This document shows positions 31,628 to 32,983 of a stretch of DNA of 32,983 nucleotides, one piece after another. The notes below the pieces were generated by a model. The model was not told the DNA's origin. It did not search any database and saw only the letters and a program-made list of their open reading frames with translations. The stretch comes from Treponema sp. (GTDB lineage Bacteria > Spirochaetota > Spirochaetia > Treponematales > Treponemataceae), in assembly GCA_024687165.1 (NCBI GenBank), contig JAILEY010000022.1:1-32983 (forward strand), given 5' to 3'. Position 1 is the first letter of the stretch. Every line of letters begins with the position of its first letter. A program made the translations under genes and the position numbers.

Positions 31628-31735
31628 AATATCTCCTGACTGAAAACTCGTATAATGGAATATAAAAAAATGCCATCAATAATTATATAACATGTTTTTG
31701 AAATTTGTAAAAAAAATAATAAAAAGGAATTTTTA

Positions 31736-31764
31736 TTGTTAAAAAAACACATAAAGTGTAAAAT
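31736..31764 (+). promoter_or_regulatory. aspS promoter
   Basis: TTGTTA at 31,736-31,741, 17-bp spacer, TAAAAT at 31,759-31,764. The leader is about 30 nt and includes GGGGA about ten bases before the ATG. Confidence 0.55.
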
Positions 31765-31800
31765 GCACAAAATAAAGTCTCTTTTGGGGAATTGTGTAAT

Positions 31801-32983
31801 ATGGAAAATAGTAAACGTACAGTTACCTGTGGCGAATTGCGCGCTGCAGATGTTGGTAAGAAAGTTGTTTTAAACGGATGGGTAAGCCGTACCCGCGATT
31901 TGGGTGGTCTTGTATTTATCCGTCTTCGCGACCGCTATGGCATCACTCAGGTTATGGTGGGTGACAAGGCCAGCGATAAAGTAAAAGAAATTGCTTCGTC
32001 TTTGAAAAGCGAATATTGTATCGCTGTTGAAGGTGTGGTTGCTGCCCGCGCAGAAAAAGACATCAATAAAGATATGGCAACTGGTGAAATTGAAGTTGAA
32101 GCTACAGATATTGAAATCTTTACAACTTCTCAGGAATTGCCTTTCAGTATTGAAGAAGTTCGCCAGAAGGACGGTTCTATCGTTCTTCCAAACGAAGATT
32201 TGCGCCTTAAATACCGCTATCTTGATCTTCGCCGCGACCCGATGCAGAAGAATATTATTTTGCGCTCACAGGTTACTTTTGCAACACGCGAATATCTGAC
32301 TTTAAAAGGATTTCTGGAAATCGAAACTCCTACCTTCATTAAGTCTACACCAGAGGGAGCTCGTGACTACCTTGTTCCTTCACGCGTTCACCCTGGAAAA
32401 TTCTACTCACTTCCACAGTCGCCACAGCTTTACAAGCAGCTTCTGATGGTTTCTGGTTTTGATAAGTACTTCCAGATTGCCCGCTGCTACCGCGATGAAG
32501 ATGCCCGCGGAGACCGCCAGCCTGAGTTCACTCAGATTGATATGGAGATGTCTTTCACAAACCGCGAAGAGGTTTTGAGCACAACAGAAGGCATGATGGG
32601 TTATATCTTCAAAAAGACTTTGAACTATGATTTACCAGCTAAGTTTGACCGTATTGCCTGGGAAGATGCTTTTGACTGGTACGGAAGCGACAAGCCTGAT
32701 CTTCGTTTTGACATGAAGATGCAGGATGCCGCTTTTATGGCTGATTTGGCAGACTTCAACGCATTCAAGGCTGGTGCCGCAAACGCAGGCCGCGATGTTC
32801 AGCGCCACAAGAGAAGCGGACTCAAAGCCCTCGTTGTAAAGAACGTTGCGGACAAGTATAGCCGCAAGAACATTGAAGCTCTCGAAGCAGTTGCAAAAAC
32901 TTACAAGGCAAAGGGCCTCGCATGGATGAAGGTGGTTTCGGCAGGCTCAACCACCGGTGCGGTTCAGTTCGAAGGCGGAATCT
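31801..32983 (+). CDS. aspS: Aspartate-tRNA ligase, 3' end outside the window
   Basis: Charges tRNA-Asp with aspartate. The visible 394 residues cover the OB-fold anticodon-binding domain (about 1-110), the class II motifs (RLKYRYLDLRR, PEGARDYLVPSR, and motif 2 YRDEDARGDRQPEFTQIDME starting near 230) and the beginning of the bacterial GAD insertion domain (about 300 on). Leu34 (RDLGG) and Lys86 (AEKDINKD) align with E. coli Leu30 and Lys81, residues associated with discriminating AspRS, so indirect tRNA-Asn charging is not indicated. Codon use differs from its neighbours: CGC, TTG, AAC, TTC and AAG are common and G+C is about 45% against about 33%. The gene continues past 32,983. Confidence 0.97.
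   Translation, partial: MENSKRTVTCGELRAADVGKKVVLNGWVSRTRDLGGLVFIRLRDRYGITQVMVGDKASDKVKEIASSLKSEYCIAVEGVVAARAEKDINKDMATGEIEVEATDIEIFTTSQELPFSIEEVRQKDGSIVLPNEDLRLKYRYLDLRRDPMQKNIILRSQVTFATREYLTLKGFLEIETPTFIKSTPEGARDYLVPSRVHPGKFYSLPQSPQLYKQLLMVSGFDKYFQIARCYRDEDARGDRQPEFTQIDMEMSFTNREEVLSTTEGMMGYIFKKTLNYDLPAKFDRIAWEDAFDWYGSDKPDLRFDMKMQDAAFMADLADFNAFKAGAANAGRDVQRHKRSGLKALVVKNVADKYSRKNIEALEAVAKTYKAKGLAWMKVVSAGSTTGAVQFEGGI

Noticed and set aside
1..32983. CRISPR arrays, insertion sequences, prophage or toxin-antitoxin modules
   Set aside because: I saw no regularly spaced repeats, transposase or integrase motifs, or paired small toxin/antitoxin genes in the window.

Overview
The window looks like chromosomal DNA around the replication origin of a low-GC, host-associated spirochaete, most likely a gut- or rumen-type Treponema. 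The pointers are dnaA next to gyrB-gyrA, AT-rich DNA with DnaA boxes, ParB-binding parS sites, spirochaete-like lipoprotein signals and a GH9 glucanase lipoprotein. The genus is inferred from the protein set, not from a marker such as 16S rRNA.

Left part (1-10,100): a very AT-rich, DnaA-box-rich region (candidate oriC) lies just past the 3' end of dnaA, which runs leftward. gyrB and gyrA run rightward from the dnaA-gyrB gap. A DMT-family permease/AraC regulator pair, a small PNPOx-fold flavoprotein and a small four-helix membrane protein follow. The membrane protein is preceded by a compact structured leader RNA that can be drawn as a three-way junction with a competing anti-Shine-Dalgarno segment; this is the best candidate here for an undescribed regulatory system. 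A 0.7 kb non-coding stretch (9,390-10,104) then carries four parS sites, two perfect DnaA boxes and large AT-rich palindromes. A fifth, perfect parS is written into the linker of argA.

Middle (10,100-22,600): argA (leftward), tRNA-Val(UAC), a NUDIX hydrolase overlapping a YczE/YitT-like membrane protein, a short four-domain S1 protein, a BtuCDF/FecBCD-type ABC importer operon, a YgiQ-family radical SAM protein, a membrane GGDEF-EAL protein, and divergent hslO and DUF763 genes whose promoters overlap.

Right part (22,600-32,983): an AgrC-like orphan histidine kinase, a PutP-type sodium/solute symporter, a probable outer-membrane beta-barrel protein, malQ, an operon of a GH9 glucanase lipoprotein translationally coupled to a membrane HD-GYP protein, and aspS, which is cut by the window end.

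Two themes cut across the window. At least six genes (dnaA, argA, the importer binding protein, ygiQ, hslO, DUF763) lack a Shine-Dalgarno sequence and have a -10 hexamer ending only 6-8 nt before the ATG, as expected for leaderless mRNAs. Two c-di-GMP enzymes (GGDEF-EAL and HD-GYP) are present, the second in one operon with a glucanase. All functional statements come from reading the sequence by eye; no database search was run.
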